Shown here: positions 49,301-55,764 of the stretch, in pieces
How the letters are laid out: each line of letters opens with the position of its first letter
Position numbering within the stretch: position 1 is the stretch's first letter
Origin: Candidatus Gaiellasilicea maunaloa
GTDB lineage: Bacteria > Actinomycetota > Thermoleophilia > Gaiellales > Gaiellaceae
DNA length: 63,711 bases
NCBI GenBank assembly: GCA_024330215.1
Contig: JANDLU010000009.1
Location: forward strand, 1-63,711
Reading direction: 5' to 3'
Translations under genes and position numbers: made by a program
The notes under the pieces: generated by a model
What the model was told of the DNA's origin: nothing
The model's input: only the letters and a program-made list of their open reading frames with translations
Databases searched by the model: none

Positions 49301-49845
49301 CAGACCTGGAGGCGAGCCTGAAGGAGCTCGAGGATCTGCGTGCCGATCTCGCCGCGACGGTCGAGCGCCGCTTCACGGAGACCTTCGCGGGGGTCGCGGC
49401 GCACTTCGAGGAGGTCTCCGAGACGCTCTTCCCCGGCGGCGGGGGCCGTTTGCGGCTCGTCGAGCCCGAGGAAGAGGGCGGCGAGCTCGGCGTCGAGGTC
49501 GAGCTCCGTCCGGCCGGGAAGAAGATCACGCGGCTCGGGATGCTCTCGGGCGGCGAGAAGGCGCTCGGCGCGATCTCGTTCCTCTTTGCGCTCTTCCTCG
49601 CGAAGCCGTGTCCGTTCTACCTCCTCGACGAGGTCGAGGCGGCGCTCGACGACGCCAACATCGGCCGCTTCGTCGAGCTCCTGCGCCGCTACGCCGACCG
49701 CGCCCAGTTCGTCGTGATCACGCACCAGAAGCGGACGATGGAGGCCGCCGACGTCCTCTATGGAGTCACGATGGGCGGCGACGGGATCAGCCAGGTCGTC
49801 TCGCGGAGGCTGCCTCGCGAGGACGCGTCCGCACTCAGCGCCTGA
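46396..49845 (+). CDS. smc: Chromosome partition protein SMC
   Basis: The condensin ATPase that compacts and segregates chromosomes. The 1149-residue protein has Walker A GPNGSGKSN (31-39), a long Ala/Glu/Arg coiled coil, a hinge (about 500-620), the return coil, signature LSGGEKAL (1050-1057) and Walker B FYLLDEVEAALD (1074-1085). Both coiled-coil arms contain internal duplications: residues ~274-325 resemble ~395-446 (REAxxxxxYRLxSxxERxxLRRE) and ~675-742 resemble ~819-888 (SLDPxLLxRxxxxAERLDExL). Total length is normal. The stop overlaps the following kinase start by one base (TGATG). Confidence 0.95.
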   Translation: MHLRSLRLRGFKSFPDALELTLEPGVSVVVGPNGSGKSNVADAIVWAAGSLTPSELRADRPDDVLFNGAEGRKPAESCEVELVFDNADGGFGQELDFSEVSIARRLHRGGEGQYLVNRAHVRRTDLVELLADVGLSGTMHSIVSQGKVEAVLATKPEERRELVEEAAGLGKFKRRKHRAELKLNRVGIQVERALDVEAEVRKRLRPLALQASAAERAEKLLAEIGGLRARVADLDLAAAEARRAEAEERKTASGIARRTAQARLQALLAERQEAEDELADAAGRREAALKAMYRLQSVTERLTLRREGATGLLERLRADVAGAQAAATELTDETLRAHELAAAEATARARAAAVASGAGAERARVAQERLAALERVAAGRAEERLSALATERRGLEAELGDVGGSREAVTAARYRLGSARERIALRRESSATLRERLRVELAEAEMRARRPGPTPEELELAANVATAAARADSHARDDLASRAASATERLAVLESSLAEREGIPPAARTLADAETPLALSLLDVAAGSERSVAAALGWRASALVAGDPAAGLELLRQARDAGLGSLAVLVGRSPADRVADLPVVALTEMLASRVPAVTAEGFGFDPDRGELWFAGETAEAVLLALEARRRELEAEIAELVRAAAEAGSGAETSRRKAEDAEAAYAKVAHLRSARSLDPILLRRLSTDAERLDEALLGAVAVAARLEEPLCSRADTAAERAGRLGTELARVGALEEQARREAAQANERGAAAELVRARLGGAGQIRLLEVSEDDRAEVEREARELTQEAERLAAEAADASELARSASASAADTGARRTPSLDPDLLGRVLAGAERLDETLAVAATTAARFHAPLRARVDAGATRAGDLGGRLRELGAAEVELRQAVEDAAQRATEIEIELTRIEADAVDARRRRDESDADPAEGENRAELVARVERLDARRIQLGQVNPLAKEEYALEQERLAELEAQRADLEASLKELEDLRADLAATVERRFTETFAGVAAHFEEVSETLFPGGGGRLRLVEPEEEGGELGVEVELRPAGKKITRLGMLSGGEKALGAISFLFALFLAKPCPFYLLDEVEAALDDANIGRFVELLRRYADRAQFVVITHQKRTMEAADVLYGVTMGGDGISQVVSRRLPREDASALSA

Positions 49846-50339
49846 TGCGGCGCGTGGTCGTGCTTGGCTGCTCGGGCGCCGGTAAGACGGTGCTGGCACA
49901 CCGGCTCGGAAGGGCGCTCGACCTGCCGATCATCCACGGCGACTTCCATCGGGACGATTGGGAGGAGCTCCAGCCGGCGCTCATCGCGCTGGCGGAATGG
50001 GTGATTGACGCAATGCGTGTCAACTCGCTGGACGAGCGGCTCGCGCGCGCTGACACGGCGGTCTTCCTCGATCTGAGCTCGTGGGAGTGTTTTCTCGGTG
50101 TTCTCAGGCGCCGTCGGCGCTATCGCGGCGGTCTCCACGCCGACGGCGTCGCCGATTTCGTCAACCTCGAGCTGCTGTTCTGGCTGTTCCGCTTCCGCAG
50201 TCGTTACCGACCGCGCGTACTCGAGCTTCTGAAACGCCACGCGGGAACGACCGAGATCGTCGTGCTCCGCTCGCGGGCGGAGGCGAATGCCTTCGCGACT
50301 TTGTGTTCATTCAATACAAGCCTCTTCCGAGCCGCGTAG
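49845..50339 (+). CDS. Small P-loop kinase-like protein (adenylate-kinase/FlaR-like)
   Basis: A 164-residue nucleotide-binding protein. It starts MRRVVVLGCSGAGKTVLAHRL (Walker A), then LDLPIIHGDFHRDDWEEL, and has a middle segment WVIDAMRVNSLDERLARADTAVFLDLS and a basic lid (LRRRRRYRGG), as in small topology-modulation/FlaR-type kinases. The substrate is unknown. The last residues (LCSFNTSLFRAA) are encoded by a dispersed palindromic repeat, so the C-terminus may be repeat-derived. It overlaps the smc stop by one base. Confidence 0.7.
   Translation: MRRVVVLGCSGAGKTVLAHRLGRALDLPIIHGDFHRDDWEELQPALIALAEWVIDAMRVNSLDERLARADTAVFLDLSSWECFLGVLRRRRRYRGGLHADGVADFVNLELLFWLFRFRSRYRPRVLELLKRHAGTTEIVVLRSRAEANAFATLCSFNTSLFRAA
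50297..50321. repeat. Family A related repeat, copy 4 (inside the kinase 3' end)
   Basis: Matches 31585-31609 with one change (AATACAA for AACACAA). TTGTGTT (50301-50307) pairs imperfectly with AATACAA (50313-50319). It encodes part of the kinase C-terminus. Confidence 0.55.
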
Positions 50340-50356
50340 CGATCGCGTCCACCGAT

Positions 50357-50383
50357 GAGCTTGTGTTGTTCCAACACAAGCTC
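50357..50383. repeat. Palindromic repeat family A, copy 5
   Basis: GAGCTTGTGTTG (50357-50368) and CAACACAAGCTC (50372-50383) are perfect 12-bp arms around TTC. It lies between the convergent kinase and MmcQ-family genes and could act as a two-way transcription end. It is about 55 bp from copy 4. Confidence 0.7.
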
Positions 50384-50384
50384 G

Positions 50385-50729
50385 TTAGTCGAACTCGTAC
50401 CGAGCCGCGAGCCGCTTCGGGGCCTGGATCAGCCACGCGTCGATCAGGCGCTCACGCACCTCCGTCTCGTCGATGTGCTCGAGCCAGATCAGCAGGAACG
50501 CGGGAGAGCTCTCGAAGTGCGGCGTCAGGCGGTATGCGTCGGGGTTCGACGCGACGAGAAGCGGCCGCTCGTCGCGGTCGCAGCGCGTCCACATCGCGCC
50601 TTCGTGGCGCGTGGTCATCCCGGCGAACGTCTTGCCGCGCACCTTGAAGGCCGGCTTGCCCCACGAGGTCGTCTCCTCGATCTCGGGAAGCTCGCGCGCG
50701 AGCTCCGCTACCCGCTCCCATGTGACCAC
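50385..50729 (-). CDS. MmcQ/YjbR family protein, paralogue 1
   Basis: A 114-residue protein of the MmcQ/YjbR (CyaY-like) fold: WERVAELARELPEIEETTSWGKPAFKVRGKTFAGM, CDRDERPLLVASNPDAYRLTPHF, AFLLIWLEHIDETEVRERLIDAWLIQAPKRLAARYE. Family members are small proteins sometimes labelled DNA-binding, and their role is unknown. GTG 50729 has TAGCCT 6 nt upstream on the minus strand. It is one of three copies within 2.4 kb; the second is a pseudogene and the third is at 52373-52708. Confidence 0.83.
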   Translation of the reverse strand: MVTWERVAELARELPEIEETTSWGKPAFKVRGKTFAGMTTRHEGAMWTRCDRDERPLLVASNPDAYRLTPHFESSPAFLLIWLEHIDETEVRERLIDAWLIQAPKRLAARYEFD

Positions 50730-50900
50730 GAGATGAGGCTAACGCTCTCGGTGTCTCAGCCGCCTGGGGGCGCGCGCGGTCCGGTTGCAACTGGCGGTTG
50801 CCCTCGGTCGCTCGGCGTGAAAGGTTACGCGTCAGCCGACCGTATCGCGGCCGTTAAGACCCGACCGTGCGCTGCTGCGGCTCGACAGAAAGGATCCTCC

Positions 50901-51179
50901 ATGTTCGCGACCATACGCACCTACTCGAGCAACGACCTGGCCGACGCGCTCATCGACAACGAGAGCGAGGTCAAGCGGATCATCAGCGAGATCGACGGCT
51001 TTAAGGCCTACTACCTCGTCCGCACGGCGGACGGCACGGCTTCGATCAGCGTCTACGAGGACGAGGCGGGCACGGAGGAATCGAATCGAGTGGCGGCGGC
51101 GTGGATCGCCGAGAACCTGCCGGACCTCACCGTTGCAAGCCCGCAGATCTCGGCAGGAGAGGTCGTCCTCAGCGCGTAG
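50901..51179 (+). CDS. Small ABM-like hypothetical protein
   Basis: A 92-residue protein reading MFATIRTYSSNDLADALIDN, then IISEIDGFKAYYLVRTADGTASISVYEDEAG. The pattern resembles a ferredoxin-like alpha+beta barrel (antibiotic biosynthesis monooxygenase superfamily) that forms dimers, but no active-site residue was identified. AAAGGATCCTCC precedes ATG 50901. It lies between two MmcQ copies and is oriented against them. Confidence 0.62.
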   Translation: MFATIRTYSSNDLADALIDNESEVKRIISEIDGFKAYYLVRTADGTASISVYEDEAGTEESNRVAAAWIAENLPDLTVASPQISAGEVVLSA

Positions 51180-51202
51180 CAGCCGCATTGCGGTGCGGCG
51201 GT

Positions 51203-51538
51203 CGACGTCGTGCTGAGCCGCGAGCCTCTTCGGCGCCTGGATCGACCAGGCGTCGATCAGCCGCTCGCGCATCCGCCTCGTTGATGTGCTCGAGCCAGAT
51301 CAGGAGGTAGGCGGGCGAGCTCTCGAGTGCGGCGTCAGCCGGTACGCGTCGGGAGTCGACGCGACGAGGAGCGGACGCTCGTCCCGGTCGCAGCGCGTCC
51401 ACATCGCGCCCTCGTGTCGCGTGGTCAGGCCCGCGAACGTCTTGCCGGCCACCTTGAAGACGGTTTTCCCCACGAGGTCGTCTCCTCGACCTCCGGCAAC
51501 TCGCGCGCGAGCTCGGCGACTAGCTCAAACGTGACCAC
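51203..51538 (-). pseudogene. MmcQ/YjbR family paralogue 2, decayed
   Basis: The minus strand encodes, across three frames, a copy very like the gene at 50385-50729: VVTFELVAELARELPEVEETTSWGK, FKVAGKTFAGLTTRHEGAMWTRCDRDERPLLVAS, AYLLIWLEHINEAD, RLIDAWSIQAPKRLAAQHD. Single-base losses near 51460 and 51326, a 2-nt loss near 51270 and a lost stop codon disrupt it. The GTG start and TAACCT box 6 nt upstream survive. Close similarity to copy 1 indicates recent duplication followed by decay, unless the assembly is faulty here. Confidence 0.72.
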
Positions 51539-52376
51539 CACTGGAGGTTACTCCCGCGGAGTCGCTCAGGACTCGCCCGTCACGGGCGGCCAGCTCGGTG
51601 AACGCCTCAACCGCGAGCTCGACGCGGTCGCTGCAGCCGAGCCGGCCGCATTCGCACGCGAACGGATACGACGTCAGCTCTCGCGGCCCTTCGCCCGAGG
51701 CGAGCCAGAGGCGAAGCTGGGTCGCCGTCGCGTCGTTCTCCCAACGCCTGACCGCGGCTCGCTCCGCTTCGCCGAGAAGAGGATGCTCCGGGATCTGCGC
51801 CGCCACGATCTCGGCGACGGCGTCCGCGTCTCCTGCCGGCTCGATATCGATGACTCTATCCCCGCGCAGTGCGGCTGCCGCGCGGATCCGCTCGGCCAGA
51901 AGCGTGTCGCGCGCGAGCCGGTTCTCCCTGGCGCGCTCGGGATCAGAAACCGGAAGCGTGAACGGACGCGTGCCGATCGCGCGCCGCCTGAACTCGGCCG
52001 TCGAGAAGAGGAAGACGGCAGCGGCGCTCGCGGGCAGCAGCTCGGGCAGGACTTGCGGGCCCTCGACGAGCACGGGCGGTTGAGCCGGAAGCTTTGCCAG
52101 GTCTTCCTCCACCAGCGCGAGGCGCTCGCGCGAGATCTCGACGAACCAGTCGACCATCTGCGCAGGCTCCGCGTCCACCCAGCGCTCGTCGAGCGAGCGT
52201 GCGAGAAACCGCTCTTGCGCCGGAGTGCGCCGAGCGGCATGCACCCACGTGAAGCTGTCGATGTGGTATGCGCGAACGCCAAGGCGGCCGGCCAAGATTC
52301 GGGTAACGGTCGACTTGCCCGCGCCGGTTCCGCCGCCGATCCAGAGCGCCCGCGGCCCACCGCCGGCCCGCATCAT
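51525..52376 (-). CDS. P-loop NTPase with C-terminal Cys-rich module
   Basis: A 283-residue protein: Walker A LWIGGGTGAGKSTVTRILAGRLG at residues ~9-31, then YHIDSFTW, VDWFVEISRERLALVEEDL and VLVEGPQVLPELLP, in the style of a small-molecule kinase. The C-terminal 45 residues (FACECGRLGCSDRVELAVEAF) form a short Cys cluster common at protein ends in actinobacteria, perhaps zinc-binding. ATG 52376 overlaps the stop of the upstream MmcQ copy (ATGA), so the two are coupled. The substrate is unknown. Confidence 0.7.
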   Translation of the reverse strand: MMRAGGGPRALWIGGGTGAGKSTVTRILAGRLGVRAYHIDSFTWVHAARRTPAQERFLARSLDERWVDAEPAQMVDWFVEISRERLALVEEDLAKLPAQPPVLVEGPQVLPELLPASAAAVFLFSTAEFRRRAIGTRPFTLPVSDPERARENRLARDTLLAERIRAAAALRGDRVIDIEPAGDADAVAEIVAAQIPEHPLLGEAERAAVRRWENDATATQLRLWLASGEGPRELTSYPFACECGRLGCSDRVELAVEAFTELAARDGRVLSDSAGVTSSGGHV

Positions 52377-52708
52377 CCGAGCGTCGAGGCAAGCTTCGGC
52401 GGCGCAGCGAGCAGCCACGCGTCCTCGATCCGCTCGCGCAGCTCGGCCCGCCGGACCTGCTCGAGGTGAATCAGCAGCATCGGATAGCCCTGATAGTGGG
52501 ACGTGACGAAGTACGCTGCCGGGTTCGACTCGACGAGCAGCGGTCGCTCGTCCGGATCAACGTTCACCACCAGCTTGCCGTGCTCGTGCGGACTCTCCCA
52601 CGCGAACGTCTTCCTGCGCACCTTGAAGGCGAGCTTGCCGTAGGACGTGCTCTCCTCCGTCTCCGGCAGTGCGAGTGCCAGCGCGCGGACGTCCTCCCAG
52701 GTGGCCAC
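52373..52708 (-). CDS. MmcQ/YjbR family protein, paralogue 3
   Basis: A 111-residue MmcQ/YjbR-fold protein: TWEDVRALALALPETEESTSYGKLAFKV, NVDPDERPLLVESNPAAYFVTSHY, LLIHLEQVRRAELRERIEDAWLLAAPPKLAS. It is more diverged than copies 1 and 2. GTG 52708 lies 6 nt from TAGCCT. The gene is divergent from ftsY with only 22 bp between start codons, and the two -10 boxes overlap. The P-loop NTPase gene follows with an ATGA overlap. Confidence 0.82.
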   Translation of the reverse strand: MATWEDVRALALALPETEESTSYGKLAFKVRRKTFAWESPHEHGKLVVNVDPDERPLLVESNPAAYFVTSHYQGYPMLLIHLEQVRRAELRERIEDAWLLAAPPKLASTLG

Positions 52709-52714
52709 AAGCGA

Positions 52715-52724
52715 AGGCTAACCT
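52715..52724. promoter_or_regulatory. Overlapping divergent -10 boxes of ftsY and MmcQ paralogue 3
   Basis: AGGCTAACCT holds TAACCT on the plus strand (52719-52724, 6 nt before ftsY GTG 52731) and TAGCCT on the minus strand (52720-52715, 6 nt before GTG 52708). The two boxes share T52719 and A52720, so both promoters cannot be occupied at once. Confidence 0.55.
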
Positions 52725-52730
52725 CCCGCG

Positions 52731-53681
52731 GTGTCCAGATCGTGGTCAGAGCTGCTCGGCGACGGCACGGGTCCCGTCGAGACCGAGGCGGAGCGGGCGG
52801 GATTCTTCGGCCGGCTGCGGGACTCGCTCGGCAAGAGCCGCCGTGCGCTCACCGGCGAGCTCGCGGCCGCGGCGTTCGATCCAGGCAACGAGGAGGACTG
52901 GGAGCGGCTCGAGGAGGCGCTGATCCGCGGCGATGTAGGGGTGCCCGCGACTGCCGAGCTCGTCCGTCGACTCGAGGCTCGCGGTGACCTCGGCGATCTC
53001 GGCGAGGCGCTTGCCGAGGAGATCGCGGACATGCTCGGCGAGCCGGCGACGCTGAACCTCGAGGCGAAGCCGAGCGTGATCCTCGTCGTCGGCGTCAACG
53101 GCACCGGCAAGACGACGACGATCGGCAAGCTGGCGCAGAAGCTGCGCGAGCACGACCGCTCGGTGCTGCTCGGCGCCGCGGACACCTTCCGCGCCGCCGC
53201 CGAGGAGCAGCTCGAGATCTGGGCGCAGCGCGCGAAGGCGGACTTCGTCGGAGCCGCGCATGGGGCGGACCCGGCGGCGGTCGCCTACGACGCCGTCGAG
53301 GCCGCCCGCGCCCGCGGCCACGATGTCGCGATCGTGGACACTGCTGGCCGCCTGCACACGCAGTCGAACCTGATGGAGGAGCTCGCGAAGGTCCGCCGCG
53401 TGATCGAGACCCGCCTCGACGGCGCCCCGCACGAGACGCTACTCGTCGTCGACGCGACCACCGGCCAGAACGGGCTCCAGCAGGCACGGCTCTTCGGCGA
53501 GGCCGCGCAGGTCACGGGAGTCGCCCTGACGAAGCTCGACGGCTCGGCGAAGGGCGGAATCGCGGTCGCGATCGCCTACGAGCTCGGCCTCCCGGTGAAG
53601 CTGATCGGCGTCGGCGAGGGCCTCGACGATCTGCGCCCGTTCGACGCGCACGACTTCGCCCGCGCTCTCGTCTCGGGCTGA
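52731..53681 (+). CDS. ftsY: Signal recognition particle receptor FtsY
   Basis: The GTPase that docks SRP-bound ribosomes at the membrane. The 316-residue protein lacks the long acidic A domain of E. coli FtsY. It has an N domain ([21 protein letters not shown]), G1 VVGVNGTGKTTTIGKLA, DTFRAAAEEQLEIWAQ, DTAGRLHTQSNLMEEL, TKLDGSAKGG and GVGEGLDDLRPFD. All GTPase motifs are intact. smc-ftsY is a standard actinobacterial pairing, split here by a ~2.9-kb island of MmcQ and P-loop genes. Confidence 0.95.
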   Translation: MSRSWSELLGDGTGPVETEAERAGFFGRLRDSLGKSRRALTGELAAAAFDPGNEEDWERLEEALIRGDVGVPATAELVRRLEARGDLGDLGEALAEEIADMLGEPATLNLEAKPSVILVVGVNGTGKTTTIGKLAQKLREHDRSVLLGAADTFRAAAEEQLEIWAQRAKADFVGAAHGADPAAVAYDAVEAARARGHDVAIVDTAGRLHTQSNLMEELAKVRRVIETRLDGAPHETLLVVDATTGQNGLQQARLFGEAAQVTGVALTKLDGSAKGGIAVAIAYELGLPVKLIGVGEGLDDLRPFDAHDFARALVSG

Positions 53682-53683
53682 TT

Positions 53684-53770
53684 CAGCCGCCAGCCGGCCT
53701 GATCGGGTCGTCGGCCTCCGCGAAGCCATGGCGCGCGTAGAACGCGCGACCGTGGCGAGTGCGAATCGTC
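53684..53770 (-). pseudogene. C-terminal remnant of a GNAT acetyltransferase
   Basis: The minus strand encodes IRTRHGRAFYARHGFAEADD, the typical end of a GNAT N-acetyltransferase (RAFYxxHGF), stopping at TGA 53684-53686. Nothing recognisable as the rest of the domain lies upstream, where the ATP-grasp gene ends at 53791. It is read as a leftover fragment. Confidence 0.5.
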
Positions 53771-53790
53771 GATCGAGACAGGAGGAACCG

Positions 53791-55026
53791 CTAGCTTCTC
53801 GTCTGATCTCGCACCCAGGCGCCGAGTAGCCCGCGGTAGTGCTCCGCGAAGTGCTCGTGCTCGTGCGGCGGGAAGGTCGACCGGACGGTCTCGACGAGCA
53901 GTCGGTCGAAGTCCGTGCCGCCGACGTACTCGTGGAGCGCCTCGTCCAGGCCGGCGAGGTGCTCGGCGCAGAACGCCTCGTACTCCTCGGTCTGGAAGTA
54001 GTCGTCGGCGAGCTTGCCGTAGCCGGTGAGCTTCTCCTGGTAGGTGAGATCGTCGCGGTCGCCGAGGTCGAAGTAATCGCGCGTGCTCTGGTTGATCCGC
54101 ATCGGCCGCCCGGTGACGGCGCAGAAGACGCTCCAGCGGACGAGCGCACGGATCGCCCAGGGGAAGTAGTAGTGGAGACTCGTCAGCGCCACGTCGGGGG
54201 AGGCGTTCGCGTAGTCGATCGGGTAGGCCCGGCCGTCCTTGACGATCGTCTCGCACGAGTTGAACTCCCAGCGGAAGAACGCGTTCACGAGCCGGCTGAT
54301 CGTCACGACCTCGGCGCCGAGCTCCGAGGAGAGGAAGTCGTGGTCGACCCGATAGCGATCGTGGAGCGGCCGGTCGGGATCGAAGTGCATGACCATCGTC
54401 TCGGCGCCGATCGAGAGGCTCCGCGCGAAGACGTCGAAGTCCTCGACCGCCGCCTGCAGGTGCATCAGCCGCTCGCCGGACGCGTCGTAGACTGCGTGCA
54501 GCTCGGCGTCGTCTCGGATCCGCGTGACGCCGACCCACTGACCGCCGTCGAACGGCTTCATGTAGAGCGGATAGCCGACCTTCGCCGCGATCTCGTCCAG
54601 CTCGAACGGCAGGTTGTAGCGCTCCGCGGTGGTCTCGAAGCGCTCGTTCGCGGGCGGGTTCTTGTGCGGGATCAGCCAGGTGTCCGGCACGTGCAGGCCG
54701 AGCCGCATCATTGCGCAGTACGCCGAGTGCTTCTCCATCGCCTGGAAGGTGAACGGGTTGTTCAGGAGGTAGACGTCGTCCATCAGCGAGACCTTCTTCA
54801 GCCACTCGCGCGGGACCGTGTACCACCACCCGAGCCGGTCGATCACGAGCCGGTAGCGCGGCCGCGAGCGGAGGTCGAACGGCTCGTTCGTGATCCGCTC
54901 GGCGACGAGCTCGTGCGTCGCTCCGCCGTAGGAGATCGGGCCGACGGTCCCGAGCAGGTGCTCGAAGGCCGCGGGCCAGTCCTCCTCGGTGCCGAGCAGG
55001 AGCCCGATCGTGTGCGTGCGGGTCAC
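53791..55026 (-). CDS. ATP-grasp ligase, uncharacterised
   Basis: A 411-residue ATP-grasp enzyme, probably forming an amide or related bond through an acyl-phosphate. The N-terminal domain (1-100) starts RTHTIGLLLGTEEDWPAAFEHLL. The nucleotide-binding core has AAKVGYPLYMKPFDGGQWVGV (Lys about 155), RVDHDFLSSELGAEVV, and the metal motif WEFNSCETIVKDGRAYPIDYANASPDVA (about 260-285). It is not a standard D-Ala ligase, RimK or carbamoyl-phosphate type by eye. GTG 55026 overlaps the upstream esterase stop (GTGA). It is sandwiched in an operon with two alpha/beta-hydrolase esterases. Confidence 0.8.
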   Translation of the reverse strand: MTRTHTIGLLLGTEEDWPAAFEHLLGTVGPISYGGATHELVAERITNEPFDLRSRPRYRLVIDRLGWWYTVPREWLKKVSLMDDVYLLNNPFTFQAMEKHSAYCAMMRLGLHVPDTWLIPHKNPPANERFETTAERYNLPFELDEIAAKVGYPLYMKPFDGGQWVGVTRIRDDAELHAVYDASGERLMHLQAAVEDFDVFARSLSIGAETMVMHFDPDRPLHDRYRVDHDFLSSELGAEVVTISRLVNAFFRWEFNSCETIVKDGRAYPIDYANASPDVALTSLHYYFPWAIRALVRWSVFCAVTGRPMRINQSTRDYFDLGDRDDLTYQEKLTGYGKLADDYFQTEEYEAFCAEHLAGLDEALHEYVGGTDFDRLLVETVRSTFPPHEHEHFAEHYRGLLGAWVRDQTRS

Positions 55027-55763
55027 AGGAATCGGGGTAGATGATGCGCGATCTGGGCCCGCCAGGAAGGCCAGTCGTGCGCCACGTCGTGACCCCAGAC
55101 GTCGAGCTCGTGGGGGATCCCTTTCTCGGCGAGTAGACCGGCGAAGCGCCGTGTGCTCTCGAGCGCGCCGGTCGAGTCCTCCCACGCGCCCTGACCGCAG
55201 AGGAGCAGGAGCTTGACGCGGGCGCGCAGCCAGTCGAGCTGCTCGCCGTCGAGCGAGCCGACGTAGTCGGCCGGATTGTTGAAGTAGACGGCGTCGCCGC
55301 GGTCGCCGCCGCCGCCGACGACCGAGACGTCGTAGACGCCGCTCTGGCAGAGCGCGAGCGGGAAGACGTGTGCGTGCTTGAGCGCGAAGTTGGCCGCGTG
55401 GTAGGCGCCGAAGCTGACACCCGTGACGGCGATCTCGGCGCTGTGGGAGTCGGCCTGGATCCACGGGACGACCTGATTCAGGATCCAGTCCTCGTAGAGC
55501 GCGTGCAAGCGGGCGCGCTCCTCGAGCGCCAGGTCCTCGCGGTACCAGCTCCCAGAGTCGAAGCTGTCGACGGCATAGACCTTGAGAAGACCGGCCCCGA
55601 TCTGCCCGGTCAGCGCCTCGACCATCCCGTTCTCCTCGTACTGCCTCGAGTTCCCCTGCTGGGACGGAAACGCGAGCAGCGGCCGGCCGTAGTGGCCGTA
55701 GGCGATCACGCCGCCGTCGGCGCCGATCGCGGGAGACCAGAGTTGGACTTGGCGGCGGTTCAG
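55023..55763 (-). CDS. Alpha/beta-hydrolase esterase (COG4947-like), probable CTG start
   Basis: A 246-residue serine hydrolase. From CTG 55763 it reads MNRRQVQLWSPAIG, then VIAYGHYGRPLLAFPSQQG, the conserved opening of this esterase family. The nucleophile is Ser in VTGVSFGAYHAA (GxSxG) and the catalytic His lies in VWGHDVAHDWPSW. The first standard start, GTG 55709, would remove the conserved LWSPAIG strand, and no ATG/GTG/TTG lies between it and the upstream stop. Its stop overlaps the ATP-grasp start. The upstream esterase ends 1 nt before the CTG. Confidence 0.78.
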   Translation of the reverse strand: MNRRQVQLWSPAIGADGGVIAYGHYGRPLLAFPSQQGNSRQYEENGMVEALTGQIGAGLLKVYAVDSFDSGSWYREDLALEERARLHALYEDWILNQVVPWIQADSHSAEIAVTGVSFGAYHAANFALKHAHVFPLALCQSGVYDVSVVGGGGDRGDAVYFNNPADYVGSLDGEQLDWLRARVKLLLLCGQGAWEDSTGALESTRRFAGLLAEKGIPHELDVWGHDVAHDWPSWRAQIAHHLPRFL

Positions 55764-55764
55764 C

